Below are positions 62,909 through 64,000 of a stretch of DNA of 64,000 bases, one piece after another. Under the pieces are notes generated by a model. The model did not search any database. It was not told the DNA's origin and saw only the letters and a program-made list of their open reading frames with translations. The translations under genes and the position numbers were made by a program. This stretch comes from Peptococcaceae bacterium. Lineage in GTDB: Bacteria > Bacillota > Desulfotomaculia > Desulfotomaculales > JACDOK01. Each line of letters starts with the position of its first letter. The stretch's first letter is position 1. The stretch spans positions 17,106 through 81,105 of the forward strand of contig JACDOK010000006.1 of the NCBI GenBank assembly GCA_017656185.1. The letters run 5' to 3'.

Positions 62909-63457
62909 TTAATCACTCGTAACCCAGACCTCGAGGCCGTATTCCCGCAGTTTGGCCGCCAAGCGCTCGGCATTGCGGCGTTCGCGAAAGGCTCCCACCT
63001 GTACCCGCCACAAACGGTACCGTTTTTGTTCCTCTTGGCCGGCGGCCATCGCCAGCCGCCGCCTCAGCTCATCCATATTCAGCCAGCGTCCCGGGCAGGC
63101 CGTAACGGCCCCCGTGACTTCATTATGCCCCAGCACCCGTTCCGGTTTGATACCGTACTGCCGGGTCAACTTGGTCAAAAGATGTGTCAATGCCGTCTCT
63201 TGTGCCGGGTAAGATTCCCGTTCCTCCAGGTTGCCGATTACGGCTACCCCGAGGCTGCGGCCGTTCATACCGGCGGCCCGGCAGTGCGCCCCTCGCATGG
63301 TCACCGGCCGTCCCGCCACTACTTGGCCGTCCCGTTCCACCAGGTAATGGTAACCCACATCACGCCATCCCAGGCTTAAATGGTATTGCCGTACCTGCTC
63401 AGCATTCTTCTCCTCAGCCCCGGTGTGGTGGACGATGATGTATTTAACTTGTAGTAT
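62909..63457 (-). CDS. N-acetylmuramoyl-L-alanine amidase (PGRP/AmpD type) with SPOR-like tail, non-standard start
   Basis: The ORF track gives 149 codons, but coding sequence clearly begins earlier: LQVKYIIVHHTGAEEKNAEQVRQYHLSLGWRDVGYHYLVERDGQ is in frame and supplies the HHTG zinc motif. VTACPGRW holds the last zinc ligand. The C-terminal ~45 residues (RLWRVQVGAFRERRNAERLAAKLREYGLEVWV) form a SPOR-like domain. No ATG, GTG or TTG precedes this part before the in-frame stop; an ATA at 63457, spaced from AAGGAAGG, is the best start candidate. Total about 183 residues. A sequencing error cannot be excluded. Confidence 0.8.
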   Translation of the reverse strand: MLQVKYIIVHHTGAEEKNAEQVRQYHLSLGWRDVGYHYLVERDGQVVAGRPVTMRGAHCRAAGMNGRSLGVAVIGNLEERESYPAQETALTHLLTKLTRQYGIKPERVLGHNEVTGAVTACPGRWLNMDELRRRLAMAAGQEEQKRYRLWRVQVGAFRERRNAERLAAKLREYGLEVWVTSD

Positions 63458-63554
63458 TGTATCACCTTCCTTTCTTAACTTGCACTAACTCAATTAGTTA
63501 CCCGCAGTCCGCCATCTTGAAGTTCTAGGTTCGAAGAACATACCACCATAAGCA

Positions 63555-63601
63555 CCCAGCACTCAGCAGGGCTTATATCTCGGGCTTATCTGAGTGCTGG
63601 G
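63555..63601. repeat. 47-bp inverted-repeat element, intergenic copy
   Basis: CCCAGCACTCAG (63555) and CTGAGTGCTGGG (63590) with a 23-bp interior close to the in-gene copy at 60057. Confidence 0.8.
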
Positions 63602-63625
63602 CAGAAAAATGCCCATAAAAACTCT

Positions 63626-63675
63626 ATCCTGTTTATCCTGTTAATCCTGTCGAAAAAAGACCCCAGAGGAATACC
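63626..63675. repeat. Reverse copy of the ATTCC-GGGTC/GGATTAACAGGAT repeat
   Basis: Read on the minus strand it is GGTATTCCTCTGGGGTCTTTTTTCGACAGGATTAACAGGATAAACAGGAT, the same unit as in the 51-kb array. Confidence 0.78.
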
Positions 63676-63729
63676 TAAACCTCCGATTACAGATTACCAA
63701 TTACTGCTTTTACCGCTTACTGCTTACCG

Positions 63730-63921
63730 TTATACTTCTCCCGCGTCGACGATCTGCCGGGCTTCGTGGACGTCCACCCCGCCCTGGCGGGCCACCACTA
63801 CCGTTAACAGGGCAATTGACTTTTGTAATTCCCTGATTACGGGTTCCAACCGCACCAGGAGGTAAAAAGCAATCACCATCGGAAAACCGAAATTTGCCGC
63901 CAGGCGCAGCAGTTCTTCCAC
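63730..63921 (-). CDS. YvrJ-family small membrane protein
   Basis: A 63-residue protein: MEELLRLAANFGFPMVIAFYLLVRLEPVIRELQKSIALLTVVVARQG. The N-terminal helix and the FGFPMVIAFYLLVRLE pattern match the YvrJ family. Function unknown; similar short proteins sit near amidases and prophage-like genes. GTG start at 63921 behind GGAGGTGAG. The amidase gene is 270 bp downstream, across a repeat-filled gap, and heptad repeats follow its stop codon. Confidence 0.78.
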   Translation of the reverse strand: MEELLRLAANFGFPMVIAFYLLVRLEPVIRELQKSIALLTVVVARQGGVDVHEARQIVDAGEV

Positions 63922-63954
63922 CTTTACTCACCTCCGTTTCGTAGAGTAAAAATA

Positions 63955-63966
63955 CCCAGCACTCAG
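63955..63966. repeat. Left arm of a CCCAGCACTCAG element at the window edge
   Basis: CCCAGCACTCAG followed by TGCTG. The expected right arm is not seen in the remaining 35 bp, so this is either a half element or one that continues past the edge. Confidence 0.55.
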
Positions 63967-64000
63967 TGCTGTATAATGATAGGTAGAAGCGCTGAAGTAT

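Overview
The window looks like chromosome from a Gram-positive, spore-forming sulfate reducer of the Desulfotomaculum/Peptococcaceae type. The strongest evidence is the run aprB-aprA-qmoA-qmoB-hdrC-hdrB (43.5 to 35.9 kb, minus strand). Here HdrB and HdrC homologues stand where Gram-negative sulfate reducers have the membrane subunit QmoC, an arrangement known from Gram-positive sulfate reducers. A Spo0B-like gene next to obgE, Firmicutes-type ribosome binding sites and many GTG/TTG starts agree. I cannot name the species.

Layout. 0-8 kb (minus): partial nadD, an amidase, proA, a HIT protein, proB, obgE, a Spo0B-like protein and a DacF-type carboxypeptidase. 8-14.5 kb (minus): HtrA protease, HD-GYP protein, a TSUP exporter with its CHP02186 partner, and sigma-54 (rpoN). 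14.7-18 kb (plus): a CoA-transferase and a full-length IS1634-like transposase that seems to have lost catalytic residues. 18-35.7 kb is an anion-transport and signalling island: three more TSUP exporters, one SLC13/DASS permease, one ArsB/NhaD-type carrier, three related CBS proteins, a second CHP02186 protein, two paralogous sensor kinases (one with a sigma-54-activating regulator, one with a bare receiver), a UspA protein, and small DUF2292-type genes. 36-43.5 kb: dissimilatory adenylylsulfate reduction. 44-50 kb: ylbF-like gene, lgt and molybdenum-cofactor genes (moaC, MOSC-MogA fusion, MoeA with a periplasmic-binding-like domain, MoeA). 50-64 kb: CpxP/Spy-like protein with an OmpR-type two-component pair, a guanylate-kinase-like protein, a UPF0316 protein, an SDR gene remnant, nfnAB, a VanX-like fusion, a secreted beta-propeller protein, an amidase with no ordinary start codon, and a YvrJ protein.

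How it fits together. APS reductase takes electrons from the Qmo/Hdr complex. The neighbouring exporters and permeases plausibly move sulfate, sulfite or related anions, and the CBS proteins and sensor kinases may tune them. A consensus sigma-54 promoter (28625-28641, minus) with an 18-bp perfect palindrome about 90 bp upstream of the predicted transcript start drives one TSUP-CHP02186-CBS operon. rpoN and an NtrC-type activator lie in the same window.

Non-coding highlights. (1) Three copies of a two-hairpin RNA-like element (31940, 32529, 33135) with compensatory stem changes. (2) A TTGTCAYTAC motif repeated on the plus strand, including pairs either side of the transposase-like gene. (3) A dispersed CCCAGCACTCAG/CTGAGTGCTGGG inverted-repeat element, with one copy inside a coding sequence. 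(4) Heptad repeats (GTAAGCA)n at or just after stop codons of four genes. (5) TGTGATAC-linked hairpin arrays. (6) Tandem GGATTAACAGGAT/ATTCCTTTAGGGTC repeats. I saw no rRNA, tRNA or CRISPR array.
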